This document shows positions 29,430-39,055 of a DNA stretch of 64,000 nucleotides, in pieces. Every line of letters begins with the position of its first letter. The first letter of the stretch is position 1. The position numbers and the translations under genes are program-made. Origin of the DNA: Paenibacillus sp. E222 (GTDB taxonomy: Bacteria; Bacillota; Bacilli; Paenibacillales; Paenibacillaceae). Where the stretch lies: the NCBI RefSeq assembly GCF_013401555.1, contig NZ_CP058552.1, positions 6,138,001-6,202,000 on the forward strand. Direction: 5' to 3'. The notes below the pieces were generated by a model that had not been told where the DNA came from, made no database searches, and saw only the letters and a program-made list of their open reading frames with translations.

Positions 29430-30488
29430 CTACATCAGCAGCTCACGCAGCCGTTCCTCATTACCTTTCATCCAGTCTACCCGTTCTCTCAGCTTCCTGA
29501 TTTGCTGTACAGCCACTTCAGGCTCATCTGTACCTTCGAACAATCGACTGATAAAATGCATCACCACATCCAGGCTTCGAAGCAAAATAAGCGTTGGAAT
29601 CACGCTCAGCTCCTCTGGCTCCAGGCTGACCTGCTGCCTGAATCCCTGGATCAGTCCCTCCAAAGCCTCCCACATCCATGCCTGCTCCTTGTCCATCGTC
29701 AGCAGGTCCGACATGGGCACAGCGAGCTCCATTACCCGCAGATCCCATGTGGCGAATTCAAAATCCAAAATGGCACATATGATATCCTGAGAGTCTGCCA
29801 ATACATTGGATGCATTTAAGTCCCCATGGACCAGTTGATGCGGCAAATCCTCCATACCTCGCAGCGTATTGAATAAGTCTGGCAATACTTCCTTCAGCTT
29901 CTGCAGGTCATCTGCACATGCCATCAGCGTATCCGGGGGTGAGGTGCATAGTTGTAACAGTTTCTTCGGCGAACAGAGCGGGTAAGCCTCCTGAATCTGA
30001 TAATAGGGCGGATAAACGGGAGACAGGGATATAGGAAGGCGCGCCATAACGGAAGACAACATGCCCGCCGCCCTGCCCAGTCCACTCAGCTGCTCGGGTG
30101 TATTCCACACAGGATTATGACCCTCACGATAATGGAACAACGTCACGATTTTGCTCTGGCCCGAGGAACGATCCTGCACCGCAAGAAATGTTGCATGCTT
30201 ATCATCAGGAAGGCTAACGGGCACAGGCACATCAAGCTCAAACTCTGAACGTGACAAGGCAGACAGCACCTCATGTTCAAAAGCAATTTTCATTTGATCA
30301 TTATGCGTTTCATACTGCCTCAGCACGTAACATTCTTCGTTGATCTCTACCATGAAGGTAGAGTTATTCATGCCACCCTTTCCACGCTGGGCTTTCCAGT
30401 TGGACGAGAAGCCATATGAGGATAAAACGGTGGATATGAGCTGCTTTTCTGAATCCTTTAGGGAACCTGAATCGATGATGTGCACCAA
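29430..30488 (-). CDS. phosphotransferase of the APH/choline kinase family
   Basis: A protein of about 352 residues with the aminoglycoside phosphotransferase fold. The catalytic loop is LVHGDLNASNVL (about 220-231, Asp of HGD as base), and the metal-binding Asp is in AILDFEFATWDLR (about 239-251). This resembles the CotS/homoserine-kinase-like branch (stress response kinase) rather than a drug-modifying enzyme, so the substrate is uncertain. Start is either TTG at 30488 or GTG at 30485; AAGGAG lies 6 and 9 bases upstream, and GTG has the better spacing. It stands alone, with a strong terminator beyond its stop. Confidence 0.78.
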   Translation of the reverse strand: MVHIIDSGSLKDSEKQLISTVLSSYGFSSNWKAQRGKGGMNNSTFMVEINEECYVLRQYETHNDQMKIAFEHEVLSALSRSEFELDVPVPVSLPDDKHATFLAVQDRSSGQSKIVTLFHYREGHNPVWNTPEQLSGLGRAAGMLSSVMARLPISLSPVYPPYYQIQEAYPLCSPKKLLQLCTSPPDTLMACADDLQKLKEVLPDLFNTLRGMEDLPHQLVHGDLNASNVLADSQDIICAILDFEFATWDLRVMELAVPMSDLLTMDKEQAWMWEALEGLIQGFRQQVSLEPEELSVIPTLILLRSLDVVMHFISRLFEGTDEPEVAVQQIRKLRERVDWMKGNEERLRELLM

Positions 30489-30606
30489 AAATAACTCCTT
30501 TATCTCACATAATACAACCTCTATATGTCCTCATCTTAACGGAAGTATTTCTTTCGGTCTAGTCGGCTCCGAGGTAGTAGTCATGCTAAGCTTCACGGAC
30601 TGCTGA

Positions 30607-31233
30607 TCAGGCAAATGGATAGTATCCTGTGCGATTCAGCTGTTCTGCAATCACGCGATAGCCTTTGGCATTTGGATGAACCCTGTCCCAAAATAACAGT
30701 TCACGTTCTCGCCCTTCAAACCGGTCATAGACCTGGGCACAGGCATAGTTCCCCGATCCTGCGCCATTCAGAAAGGAATTATATTGCCGCACCCAATATG
30801 CAGCTTCCGCTGCTTGCGGATACGGGTTGTACAACCCAATCGTACGGACCATATATACACTGTTTCCTTTCAACTGCCGGATGTGCCTCATAATCTGGGA
30901 TACGTTACTGCGAGTATCTCCAAGCACCTGTGTCATCTTACTTGCATTTGGAATCCCGCCACTCGCTTTGAATGTACGAATCAGATCATTGCCACCAATC
31001 GACAACGTAATAATATCCGCTTCACGCAGCGATTGCCGTACTCTTGGATTGTTGGATATCATCTGCAGCATTTCCCCTGAGGTAAGTCCATTCACACCCA
31101 AATTATCCATCGATACAAACGTACGCACATTCGTTTCTGCCATTCTCCGATATAAAGGAACAAAGCCGGTGCCCAGCAGCGCTCCTGTACCTACCGTTAA
31201 TGAATCTCCTATAGCCACATATCGATATACCAT
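30607..31233 (-). CDS. SGNH/GDSL lipase or esterase (YpmR-like)
   Basis: A 208-residue SGNH hydrolase. Block I is AIGDSLTVGTGA with the catalytic Ser near residue 10, block III is SIGGNDLI with Gly-Gly-Asn, and block V is DRVHPNAKGY with the Asp and His. I choose the ATG at 31233 because AGAGGGG precedes it and the GDS motif then lies at the usual distance from the N terminus; a longer open frame to 31341 has no good ribosome site. There is no signal sequence in this form. The substrate is unknown; relatives act as short-chain esterases or lysophospholipases. Confidence 0.84.
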   Translation of the reverse strand: MVYRYVAIGDSLTVGTGALLGTGFVPLYRRMAETNVRTFVSMDNLGVNGLTSGEMLQMISNNPRVRQSLREADIITLSIGGNDLIRTFKASGGIPNASKMTQVLGDTRSNVSQIMRHIRQLKGNSVYMVRTIGLYNPYPQAAEAAYWVRQYNSFLNGAGSGNYACAQVYDRFEGRERELLFWDRVHPNAKGYRVIAEQLNRTGYYPFA

Positions 31234-31385
31234 CCCGCCGCCCCTCTCTGCTGTGTTATAAACTATTCCAGATCCAATTCCTATATATCGTATGAGAGGA
31301 ACGGAGACAAGGCGCGGGATGGTGTCCGTAGGCATACACATTTATTTGTCCGTTTCATTGATGATTTGCACAAAACCATACAGAA

Positions 31386-31411
31386 AGCCCCGCCGGGAAT
31401 CCAGCGGGGCT
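31386..31411 (-). terminator. intrinsic terminator of the MarR-MMPL operon
   Basis: AGCCCCGC (31386-31393) pairs perfectly with GCGGGGCT (31404-31411), loop 10 bases, and TTTCTG follows on the minus strand. It sits 18 bases past the MMPL stop. Confidence 0.8.
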
Positions 31412-31428
31412 GTTCATATATCATTTAA

Positions 31429-34400
31429 TTACATGCCTATGTTACGATCCGAATCAACGGAATCTGCCTGTTCCTTGTTCGGGAATGGCCACCAGTTGGC
31501 ACGGCCAAACATTTTCACCATTACTGGAACGAAGAATGGCAGGAACAGCAGAGAATACAAGATCAGTCCGCTGAGTACAACCGTCGCAATCTGCATCATC
31601 GAAAGAACTCCCGATGGATACATTGCAGCGAAGGTACCACTCAGAATGACGGCTGCAGACAGGATGACCGTACCCATGTTTTTCATGGCATACAGCATGG
31701 CATCCTGGACTCTCATACCTTTGTTCTCATTGAAACGGTCCATCAGGAAGATGCTGTAATCCACTCCCAGTGCAATCAGCATGACAAAGCCGAAGAACGG
31801 CGTAACCCAACTGATACCCGAGAACCCGAGTATATTCACAAAGATCGCTTCAGTCAGGGCCATCGATGTGAAATACGCCAGCAGCAACGAGACGATCAGA
31901 TACAGCGGCATAATAACCGAACGGAGCAGCAGGACCAGAATGATAAACGTTCCTGCAAGCATCAGCATAACCGTGCGCGTGTAGTCGTTGTTGGAGACTT
32001 CCTGCAGATCTGCAAACGTGCTGGTTACCCCGCCAATGGCAATATCCGCTTTTTCAAGCGCACTTCCCTGCACCGCACGATGTACCGCAGCTTCAATATC
32101 CGGAACACGATCAATCGCTTCGGTTCCGTATGGATTCTCCGCAAAAATAACGTCAATCGTCATCGTTTTCCGATCTTTGGACAGATACGTATCGAATACC
32201 TGTGTGAAGTCCTTACTATTCAGTGCTTCTTCAGGAACATACCAGCCTGCCAGATCGGAATCAGGCGAGTTCTGCAATTGTGTCAGGTAATCCTGTGCTG
32301 AATCGAGTCCACCGGAAACCTGTTTGATTCCATCTACACTCTGATTAAGACCATCTGTCAATTGCGTCAATTGACCACTGAGATCCGAGAAGCCTTGCTG
32401 AATTTTTTCCTGACCGCCCTGAAGCTGACCAAGTCCGTTCTGGATGGAAGGAATCTCACTAATCACTTTACCTTGACCGTCAGCGGCCTGTTTAAGCCCG
32501 GATTGCAACTGACTGATTCCGGTCACAATCTGACCCAGACCATCGGCAAGTGCCTTCTGACCGGATGCTGCGGAGGCAAAGCCTTCGTTCGCCTGATTGA
32601 TTCCAGCCGCGGCTTCGCCCAGCTTGGTTTGAATTTGACCCAAACCTTGAGCGAGCTGTGCCGTGCCGGTACCTGTTTCACCAAGGGTGCCTTTGACCCG
32701 CTGATAATCGGCGTCTTGCAGCAAATCAGGATAGCGCTCCTCAAGCGCTGTGAACGATTCATTCAAGCTGGTCAACGCTGTAGATACACCTTTGAGCTGT
32801 TGTTGCAGTTCACCTACACCATCACCCAGTGCAGCGACACCTGCTCCTGCCTGACGATAGGCTTGAAGCAATTGATTGTTGGCCTTAGCCAGCTGATCTG
32901 CACTCGTTTTGGCTTTCTGCAGACCTGCTTTTAGATCCCCCGCGCCCGAGGAGCCGTCACGGATGCCTTTTTCAATCTGCTGAAGTCCTTCCGACAACTG
33001 TGTAATACCAGACTGCAATTGGGAAGTACCTTTGGTCAGTTCTCCAGCTCCATCCGCAGCTTCTTTAAGTTGCGGTTCATTTTTGCTTAACTGACTGCTG
33101 GCTTCGCTCAGACCATCACGGATTTTATCCAGACCCGTTTTACCTTCGCCCAAACCATCAGACAATGTCCCTACTTGCTGTGTCACTTCAAAATCTTTGA
33201 TCTCATCACCGGTTGGACGTGTCATGCTGCGGACACCAGAGATCCCTGGCACTTTCTCCACTTCCCGGCTGATCTTTTCGGCGAGCGCCATATACTTGGC
33301 GTTATCCATAGCTTCATCATTTTGAATAACGACCTGACCCGGCAACGATTCACCCGGACCAAAGCTGTCCGAAATGATATTGAATGCTTTGACCGAATCA
33401 TATTTCTCACCAATCTCATCGAGGCTGTTAAACGACAGTTTGCCGTCGTAAGTTGCCAGTAATGGCACACATACCGCTGCAACGATGAGCAGGGCTGCCC
33501 ATGGACGTTTTAGGGAGAAACGACCTGCTGCACCATAAATCTTGCTCTCGGCATGCTCCAGTGAACCCTTGGAAGGCCAGAACAGCCTTTTGCCCAGCAC
33601 TGCCATGAAAAATGGAACAATCGTCACTAATGCCAGCATCATCACGGCAATACCGACAGCCACCGCTACCGCGGAACGATACAGCATAAACTGTGCAAAG
33701 CCAATGGCAATGAATCCAACCAGCACGGCAAGTGCGGAGAAGAATACCGTTTTGCCTGCTGTGCGGTAGGTAGCAATGATGGCATCCCACGTATTTTCAT
33801 GATGAGCCAATTCTTCCTTGAACCGGCTAATCAACAGGATGCAATAGTCCGTACCAATCCCGAACATGACCGCCACCATAAAGATCTGCGTAAACGTTGA
33901 TATAGGGAAGTCTAGTCCGTCCACAAGGAACGCGACAATCTGCTGTGAAACAATGTAGCTGATCCCTACCGTAAGCAGTGGAACAAATGGAGCAACAAAA
34001 GAGCGGAATACAAGGAACAGGATGAGCAAAATAAATACAACAGTAATGTACTCCGATTTTTTGAGTCCTTCTTGGGAGCTTTCCACCGTATCCTCATCAA
34101 TCAAGCCTTTGCCGGTTATGTAATGCTCCACATTGACCGATGACAAAACTTCATTAAGGTCTTCGCGCATTTCCTTGACCGTACGGTCTCCCTGATCAAT
34201 GGAAAGCGACGTTAAGATCGTCTTGCCATCGGCAGAGATCATTTTGTCTGATAGTTCAGGCTGAGAGAAAGGTTCCAGTATGGACAGAATACCCAGCTTC
34301 TCTTTTTCGGCCTCCAGTTTCTTAACGGCTTGTTCTGCCTCTGCTTTGCCGTCGGCACCCAAACCATCCGGATTATAAAATACAAGAGCCAACTGGCTGC

Positions 34401-34596
34401 CCTGCTGCTCTCCCTTTTGTGCTGCGGCTTCGTCCAGAATCGCCGCTGCCTGGGTGGAAGAGTGCCCTTCAGGAACCGAAAACTGTCCCTTTTCCCGAAT
34501 CAATTCACTCATGTTAGGGGCGGTGAACATTAATACGGCAGCCACAACGACCCATAGCCCCATCAACCACCATCGCGCTTTCAAAATCGTTCTCAT
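31429..34596 (-). CDS. MMPL/RND-family exporter with a long YhgE/Pip-like coiled region
   Basis: A 1055-residue membrane exporter. It has an N-terminal helix, a first extracellular loop (about 35-175), a six-helix MMPL bundle with the proton-relay motif GIGTDYCILLISRF, then a very long extracellular part (about 400-860) and the second bundle with GVDYSIFLMDRF. Within the second loop, about 300 residues (roughly 475-790) are a heptad-like repeat rich in SGLxQLxxGxxQL, as in YhgE/Pip proteins. It resembles B. subtilis YdgH, whose gene likewise follows a MarR regulator. A drug or lipid efflux role is likely. The start overlaps the MarR stop in ATGA. Confidence 0.92.
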   Translation of the reverse strand: MRTILKARWWLMGLWVVVAAVLMFTAPNMSELIREKGQFSVPEGHSSTQAAAILDEAAAQKGEQQGSQLALVFYNPDGLGADGKAEAEQAVKKLEAEKEKLGILSILEPFSQPELSDKMISADGKTILTSLSIDQGDRTVKEMREDLNEVLSSVNVEHYITGKGLIDEDTVESSQEGLKKSEYITVVFILLILFLVFRSFVAPFVPLLTVGISYIVSQQIVAFLVDGLDFPISTFTQIFMVAVMFGIGTDYCILLISRFKEELAHHENTWDAIIATYRTAGKTVFFSALAVLVGFIAIGFAQFMLYRSAVAVAVGIAVMMLALVTIVPFFMAVLGKRLFWPSKGSLEHAESKIYGAAGRFSLKRPWAALLIVAAVCVPLLATYDGKLSFNSLDEIGEKYDSVKAFNIISDSFGPGESLPGQVVIQNDEAMDNAKYMALAEKISREVEKVPGISGVRSMTRPTGDEIKDFEVTQQVGTLSDGLGEGKTGLDKIRDGLSEASSQLSKNEPQLKEAADGAGELTKGTSQLQSGITQLSEGLQQIEKGIRDGSSGAGDLKAGLQKAKTSADQLAKANNQLLQAYRQAGAGVAALGDGVGELQQQLKGVSTALTSLNESFTALEERYPDLLQDADYQRVKGTLGETGTGTAQLAQGLGQIQTKLGEAAAGINQANEGFASAASGQKALADGLGQIVTGISQLQSGLKQAADGQGKVISEIPSIQNGLGQLQGGQEKIQQGFSDLSGQLTQLTDGLNQSVDGIKQVSGGLDSAQDYLTQLQNSPDSDLAGWYVPEEALNSKDFTQVFDTYLSKDRKTMTIDVIFAENPYGTEAIDRVPDIEAAVHRAVQGSALEKADIAIGGVTSTFADLQEVSNNDYTRTVMLMLAGTFIILVLLLRSVIMPLYLIVSLLLAYFTSMALTEAIFVNILGFSGISWVTPFFGFVMLIALGVDYSIFLMDRFNENKGMRVQDAMLYAMKNMGTVILSAAVILSGTFAAMYPSGVLSMMQIATVVLSGLILYSLLFLPFFVPVMVKMFGRANWWPFPNKEQADSVDSDRNIGM

Positions 34597-35051
34597 TCGT
34601 TCTCCTGTCCTCCTTCATGCGTTAGCAAAGCTGCAAGCTTCTCAAAAGATTCAATGAAGTTCTGAACCTCTTCCGGTTTGAAATGGACCAAGTACGGCTC
34701 CAGAATCTGCTGTATTTCCTGTTCTGTTTCCTTGTATACTTCCCGTCCATTGTCCGTCAGGGTCAAATAAACAACTCTGCGGTCGCGCTCATCCCCGGCC
34801 CGATGGACCAGATCCCGATCCACTAGCTTGTTGACCAGAGCTGTGATACTGCTCTTGCCCACACATAAAAGCTCTGCCAGATCAGAGGGCGTGCATAACG
34901 GCTTCTCCTCGATCAAACGAAGGGCACAGAACTGATCAGTAGTAATCGTTTGCCCCAATCGTTCGCGTATTTGGGTATCAAACCGTTTGGTTACCAGGAA
35001 AGAAGCGTCCAAATAGCGGTTAACCAAACTTCTAGCATCCGGTGTGTTCAT
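34593..35051 (-). CDS. MarR-family regulator of the MMPL exporter
   Basis: A 152-residue winged-helix regulator with the standard MarR fold. The recognition helix lies in LCTPSDLAELLCVGKSSITALVNKLVDRDLV and the wing in RAGDERDRRVVYLTLTDNG. It overlaps the MMPL gene by 4 bases and is almost certainly its repressor, as in the ydgG-ydgH pair of B. subtilis. Repeated AACTAT boxes in its promoter (35076-35130) look like its own operators. The start has AAGGAG about 7 bases upstream. Confidence 0.92.
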   Translation of the reverse strand: MNTPDARSLVNRYLDASFLVTKRFDTQIRERLGQTITTDQFCALRLIEEKPLCTPSDLAELLCVGKSSITALVNKLVDRDLVHRAGDERDRRVVYLTLTDNGREVYKETEQEIQQILEPYLVHFKPEEVQNFIESFEKLAALLTHEGGQENE

Positions 35052-35075
35052 TCTTCATTCTCCTTCCTCCAACAT

Positions 35076-35096
35076 ATAGTTCACTTACAGAACTAT
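35076..35096. promoter_or_regulatory. MarR operator-like inverted repeat
   Basis: ATAGTTC (35076-35082) and GAACTAT (35090-35096) form a perfect inverted repeat with a 7-base spacer just upstream of the MarR gene. Two further AAACTAT boxes follow at about 35106-35112 and 35122-35128. Autoregulation by the MarR protein is inferred. Confidence 0.6.
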
Positions 35097-35264
35097 TCTT
35101 CAATCAAACTATTCTATAATGAAACTATATTGCAAAGCAATACGTTTTTCCTATTTTTTTTAAACAAACGACAAAAAAACAGGACGTCCGACTCAGCTGC
35201 TTCGCCAAATCCAACATCCTGTTATGATTATGCTCTCTTTACGTTACACAGTAGTAGACAGTTA

Positions 35265-35702
35265 CTAGTCTTCGTCTTGCTCTTCGTCTTTTTCCAGCAC
35301 ACAGCGGAATCGCTCCACACCCGGATACAGCTCACCCAGGCTGTACACCACAAATCCCGTATTTCGATAAAACTCTACCGCTTCCACATCGGTCTCTGCG
35401 ATCAGTCTGTCGGGGTTATATTTGGCGAGCACCTGTGATATCATGCCACGACCATAATTTTTAAAACGATTCTCAGGCAGAACTGCAATATGATGAATAG
35501 TGATCTCACTCGTTCCTGTAGATTCATATCCAATCAGACCGATCAGCTGGCCTTCGTCTTCATAACCGTCCAAATGCAGCTCATCCTTATCAACATACTG
35601 TTGTAACGCACGATTCAACTGATCCGGGTCCGGAAAGACCGAGTAGGACAACAGCTCCTGCACTTCCGGCTCCTGTATGCGTGATTTTAAATCAATTAAC
35701 AC
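35265..35702 (-). CDS. GNAT-family N-acetyltransferase
   Basis: A 145-residue acetyltransferase using acetyl-CoA. The beta4-alpha3 region reads IHHIAVLPENRFKNYGRGMISQVLAK, with the pyrophosphate-binding loop in RFKNYGRG. I start at the GTG at 35702 because AGGAGG lies 7 bases upstream and the protein then begins LIDLKSRIQEPEV, as in related proteins; a longer frame to 35759 lacks such a site. It ends in an acidic tail. The substrate is not known. Confidence 0.85.
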   Translation of the reverse strand: MLIDLKSRIQEPEVQELLSYSVFPDPDQLNRALQQYVDKDELHLDGYEDEGQLIGLIGYESTGTSEITIHHIAVLPENRFKNYGRGMISQVLAKYNPDRLIAETDVEAVEFYRNTGFVVYSLGELYPGVERFRCVLEKDEEQDED

Positions 35703-35766
35703 CCTGATTCCTCCTATTAACTTGCTTGATTCCGTTATCGTATTGTAGTCGTTAGCCATTAAAAGT

Positions 35767-36753
35767 TCAAGTCGTATGCCGTTTCAGCTCCGATTGGAGT
35801 GCTGACGTGATATCTTCAGGCACCTGGATTCCTGCCAAATGATATGCACTCAACAGTGCACCTCCGACTGCCGGCTCATGGCTGGTCATGTAATGAATTT
35901 CTTTTCCTCCTGGTTTATAGGCTGCCTCCAGCCCCTTTCGAACGGCCTCCACCATATAAGGCGTACTCAGACAACTTCTTGTAAGTGTCATGGACACATG
36001 CTGATCTCTAAAACACGATGCAAGCATGAGAATACCCACAACAGCCGTATCCGCTGCCGAGTCACATACTCTGACCGCAAGAGGGATATGTTCGGCCGCT
36101 GCTTTGGTGACCAAAGGAGCCATTTGACCAAATATGCGATTGAGGGCCTGTCTATTTCTGGCAAAACCTGATACCACCAGTGCAGCAAGCTCCGTTATTG
36201 AAGTTACATTCCAATAGGCTAATATCTGCTCGATCCAGGATCGGTCCAGTGAACCATAACGTCCCGCAAGGATGGAATGCACCACGTCATAAGCCAAAAA
36301 ACGGGCTGCTGTTGGCGCATAGTGGCCGAACTGGTCATTGCGGAGCCAGGTTCCTTATTCCGTTTTACCCATAATCAGAGAGCCCGTGCCTCCAATAGCT
36401 ACAATGCCCGGCTCACCGCCAAAGGCTGCCGTATGTGCAATATGCGTATCATTTACTGCGCTGATTCTGCCCAATATACCGGTTTGGGCGAGTAAAGCTT
36501 CAGCCCAGACTGTATCCTCTGGCTGATCCAGGCCTGCCATTCCCGCCTGAATGAAGGCAATCTGCTCCACTTCTAACCCAGCTATGCGAATGGCTTCAGC
36601 GATGCCCTCCAATACATCCTGCTCTGCATTGGCATCATGATAGCGGTTGCAACCACCTTTTTGCACATATGACAAAATCTTTCCGTTCTCATCCGCCAAT
36701 GCCACCCGTGTATGGCTTCCCCCGCCATCCATCCCAATCACATATGTACTCAT
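35767..36753 (-). pseudogene. BadF/BadG-type N-acetylglucosamine kinase-like ATPase, interrupted by an in-frame TAA
   Basis: Read as one frame of 328 sense codons, this is a full-length sugar kinase of the BadF/BadG/BcrA/BcrD ATPase group (usually about 300-330 residues), such as N-acetylglucosamine kinase. The N-terminal half starts VIGMDGGGSHTRVALAD (phosphate 1 loop) and contains GGTGSLIMGKTE; there a TAA stop lies at 36357-36355. The same frame continues without shift as GTWLRNDQFGHYAPTAARFLAYDVV to the end of the family. A CAA codon changed by one C-to-T step would explain it. The start is ATG at 36753 after GGGGGATCAG. The downstream half cannot be translated well as no ribosome site precedes it. 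Either this is a recent pseudogene or the base is a sequencing error. Confidence 0.85.
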
Positions 36754-36841
36754 TCTGATCCCCCATGTTCTGGTATGATGATGTCCCCTGTCCCATGATG
36801 CTTCTCCTGATGTTTCGATCAAGCTACTCAATTAGTACGAA

Positions 36842-36877
36842 CTGCCGGGACCCCACCCCACTATTCGATCCCGGCAG
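36842..36877 (-). terminator. hairpin after the methyltransferase gene
   Basis: CTGCCGGGA (36842-36850) pairs perfectly with TCCCGGCAG (36869-36877). It lies just past the methyltransferase stop; the T tract is poor (TTCGTACTAATTG), so it may end transcription only partly. Confidence 0.5.
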
Positions 36878-36890
36878 AACACTGCTACTG

Positions 36891-37604
36891 CTACTGCTTC
36901 TGTGCAGCGAAACGAAGCAGTTCACAACGGAACTGTGTCGGTTCGTCATATTTTTCCTCTTCGATCGTCTGTGTTACATGTTCCTGGAGCAGAATATTCC
37001 AATCCGAATAAGCCTTCTCCAGTAATGCGATAGCCTCAGCTGTGGGCAGATTCAATTCAATCAATGGCTCAATCTCCCGGCCTGTGTTGATTTCCTTTTC
37101 CTCTACACTCGTACTCATCGTGATACAATGAATGCCACCTGTACGAGTTCCCACTTGCAAACGTTCAATAGCCTCCACTAAGGCTTGTTTATTTGAAATA
37201 TGTTCCAGACAAGAGCAAGCCGCAATATAATCAAAATGATTCGGCTCGATAGCGTAATGCTCAACATCGGCTTTCTCTGCTTGCACGATATGATCAACCT
37301 TATATTCTTTGGCATATTTGCGAAGTCCATCTACAGCCTCATCCAGCAAATCCACCCCGATTACTTCACTGTTCGTTTGCCCGAGGCGCTGTGCAATGGG
37401 TATCGTATGTCTGCCTACACCACATCCCAAATCGAGAACTCGCAGTTCCGTCTTATGGGCAAGTAGACGCTCAAGCATATCCATAACCATAGGCATGGGC
37501 CTTGCCATCCAGGTACCGGACGCGAATAATTCATTATTCTGATAGAAGTTGGAATGGTAACCTGCCTCTGCTTTCCGTGCAGCTTCAAATTGTTCATTTC
37601 CCAT
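36891..37604 (-). CDS. class I SAM-dependent methyltransferase
   Basis: A 237-residue cytoplasmic methyltransferase with the Rossmann-like SAM fold. Motif I is VLDLGCGVGRHTIPIA (about 64-79), the acidic loop at the end of beta2 is VIGVDLLDEA, and motif IV is FDYIAACSCLEHI. The fold is complete but the acceptor cannot be told. The ribosome site TGGAGGTG precedes the ATG. It is followed by the interrupted kinase gene 138 bases later, in the same direction. Confidence 0.87.
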   Translation of the reverse strand: MGNEQFEAARKAEAGYHSNFYQNNELFASGTWMARPMPMVMDMLERLLAHKTELRVLDLGCGVGRHTIPIAQRLGQTNSEVIGVDLLDEAVDGLRKYAKEYKVDHIVQAEKADVEHYAIEPNHFDYIAACSCLEHISNKQALVEAIERLQVGTRTGGIHCITMSTSVEEKEINTGREIEPLIELNLPTAEAIALLEKAYSDWNILLQEHVTQTIEEEKYDEPTQFRCELLRFAAQKQ

Positions 37605-37621
37605 AAAAGCACCTCCATAGC

Positions 37622-37972
37622 TTAGAAGTTAATCGTCAATGTCCCCGAACCTGTGAACAGAATAATCGTGAGAATGACCATCACTACAAATGCCCCGGTT
37701 ACGAGCAATTTACCTGTATCCTGCTTATACGTATTGTCATTAAATAACATGACGCCGCCAATGGTCATGGCTACCGGAGCAAGAAACAGTGTCAACAGAA
37801 CAAGCAACACAATTGAATATCGATCCAATATTAATTCATCATTTTCAATCATGTACGGTTGCTCAGGCTGAGCCGTTTTGGTAGTAACCAGATTGCCGCA
37901 GGATTTGCATTTGAACTCATCCTCTGCCATTTTTTCATGACAATACGAACAAACTCTAGGTGTATAGGGCAT
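37622..37972 (-). CDS. zinc-ribbon two-helix membrane protein
   Basis: A 116-residue protein with an N-terminal zinc ribbon (CSYC at 8-11 and CKSC at 22-25) and two membrane helices at about 53-76 and 90-110. GGGGAGGTG precedes the ATG. Proteins of this layout are common in Bacillales but have no settled function; the ribbon would face the cytoplasm. It lies 17 bases upstream of the methyltransferase and is probably cotranscribed with it. Confidence 0.75.
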   Translation of the reverse strand: MPYTPRVCSYCHEKMAEDEFKCKSCGNLVTTKTAQPEQPYMIENDELILDRYSIVLLVLLTLFLAPVAMTIGGVMLFNDNTYKQDTGKLLVTGAFVVMVILTIILFTGSGTLTINF

Positions 37973-38028
37973 CTCGCACCTCCCCTTAGGTACATCTTCT
38001 ACTTAATACCCAGGATGCTTAATTGGAA

Positions 38029-39006
38029 TCAGATGAATGATGATACTGCAGAAGAAGGCGATAGGTTTTTGGTCAAAAAGGATTCAAGCACCTCTTCATA
38101 TCGGGTACGATCCACTTGAAACGCTGTTCCATGACCCGCACGAGGGATAGTCAACAATTCCTTTTCTGTCGGACATGCTTCATATAGTCTGTAAACCATT
38201 TCTGTCGGTACAAACGTATCTGCCTCACCGTGAATAAAAAGAACGGGAACTTGAACTTTGGCGAGTTGAGTTAATGCCGATGCCTCCCCAAAGAAGTAGC
38301 CCGCCTTCCATTTGGAAATAAGACTGGTAACGGGAATAAACGGAAATGCAGGCAACTTGTATAGCTGCTTGAGCTGGAAGGTTAATTCCTCCTTCACGGA
38401 GGTATAAGCACAATCCGATACGATGGCCTTCACCTGATTAGGGAGAGCTTCACCGCCTGTCATCAATACTGTAGCCCCTCCCATTGAAATTCCATGCAAG
38501 ATGATCTCCGTCTCCGTGCCAACCTTGCCCTGAACCCAATGAATCCATTGAACATAATCTTTACGGTCCAGCCAGCCGAATCCGATGATGTCACCTTCGC
38601 TTTGTCCATGACCACGATCATCCGGCATCAGTATATTGTAGCCCCGTTTTTCAGCATAAAAGCGGGCAAAACCCGCCATCTCCCTGCCTTTTCCCGAATA
38701 GCCATGGGCCAGAATAACCGTCGGCTGCTGCAATCCACTGTGGGAAGGAAGCCATGTTCCATGCAGCTTTAATCCGTCATGTGATTCAATATTTACATCT
38801 TCGGTTGGCTGCGTATCAAGCCACGTCAAGTCTGATGCACTGCTGATTATTTCGTTATCCGGTTCGGGCATGAGGTTCGGATTATCGACCAGAAATGATT
38901 TTGGAGCACGCCGAATGGCGGTTTTGAAGAAGTAAAGTCCTCCTAACCATAGTAAGGCAAGAACGACTAGCACCAGAACGGCAAGGCCGTATAATAGCAT
39001 GAACAT
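38029..39006 (-). CDS. membrane-anchored alpha/beta hydrolase
   Basis: A 325-residue protein with an N-terminal membrane helix (about 5-27) and an alpha/beta hydrolase domain. Motifs are HGYSGKGREM, DDRGHGQSEGD, the nucleophile elbow HGISMGG with S174, an acid in FIHGEADTFVP and the base in RAGHGTAF. This resembles B. subtilis YqkD-type hydrolases. The substrate is unknown. The first ATG (39006) lies directly after AGAGAGGGAA; the second (39000) has better spacing to it, so the true N terminus may be two residues shorter. Confidence 0.85.
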   Translation of the reverse strand: MFMLLYGLAVLVLVVLALLWLGGLYFFKTAIRRAPKSFLVDNPNLMPEPDNEIISSASDLTWLDTQPTEDVNIESHDGLKLHGTWLPSHSGLQQPTVILAHGYSGKGREMAGFARFYAEKRGYNILMPDDRGHGQSEGDIIGFGWLDRKDYVQWIHWVQGKVGTETEIILHGISMGGATVLMTGGEALPNQVKAIVSDCAYTSVKEELTFQLKQLYKLPAFPFIPVTSLISKWKAGYFFGEASALTQLAKVQVPVLFIHGEADTFVPTEMVYRLYEACPTEKELLTIPRAGHGTAFQVDRTRYEEVLESFLTKNLSPSSAVSSFI

Positions 39007-39055
39007 TTCCCTCTCTTTCAGTCAATCTTCCACGTGAAACAAGTATGTATATTAT

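Noticed and set aside
32362-32934. A 190-codon open frame antisense to the MMPL repeat region
   Set aside because: It reads the complement of the SGLxQL heptad repeats, hence its own repetitive look; no promoter or ribosome site.
36297-36360. A frameshift in the BadF-type kinase
   Set aside because: The distance between the stop and the second open piece is a multiple of three and the intervening codons read as family sequence, so it is a nonsense change and not a shift.
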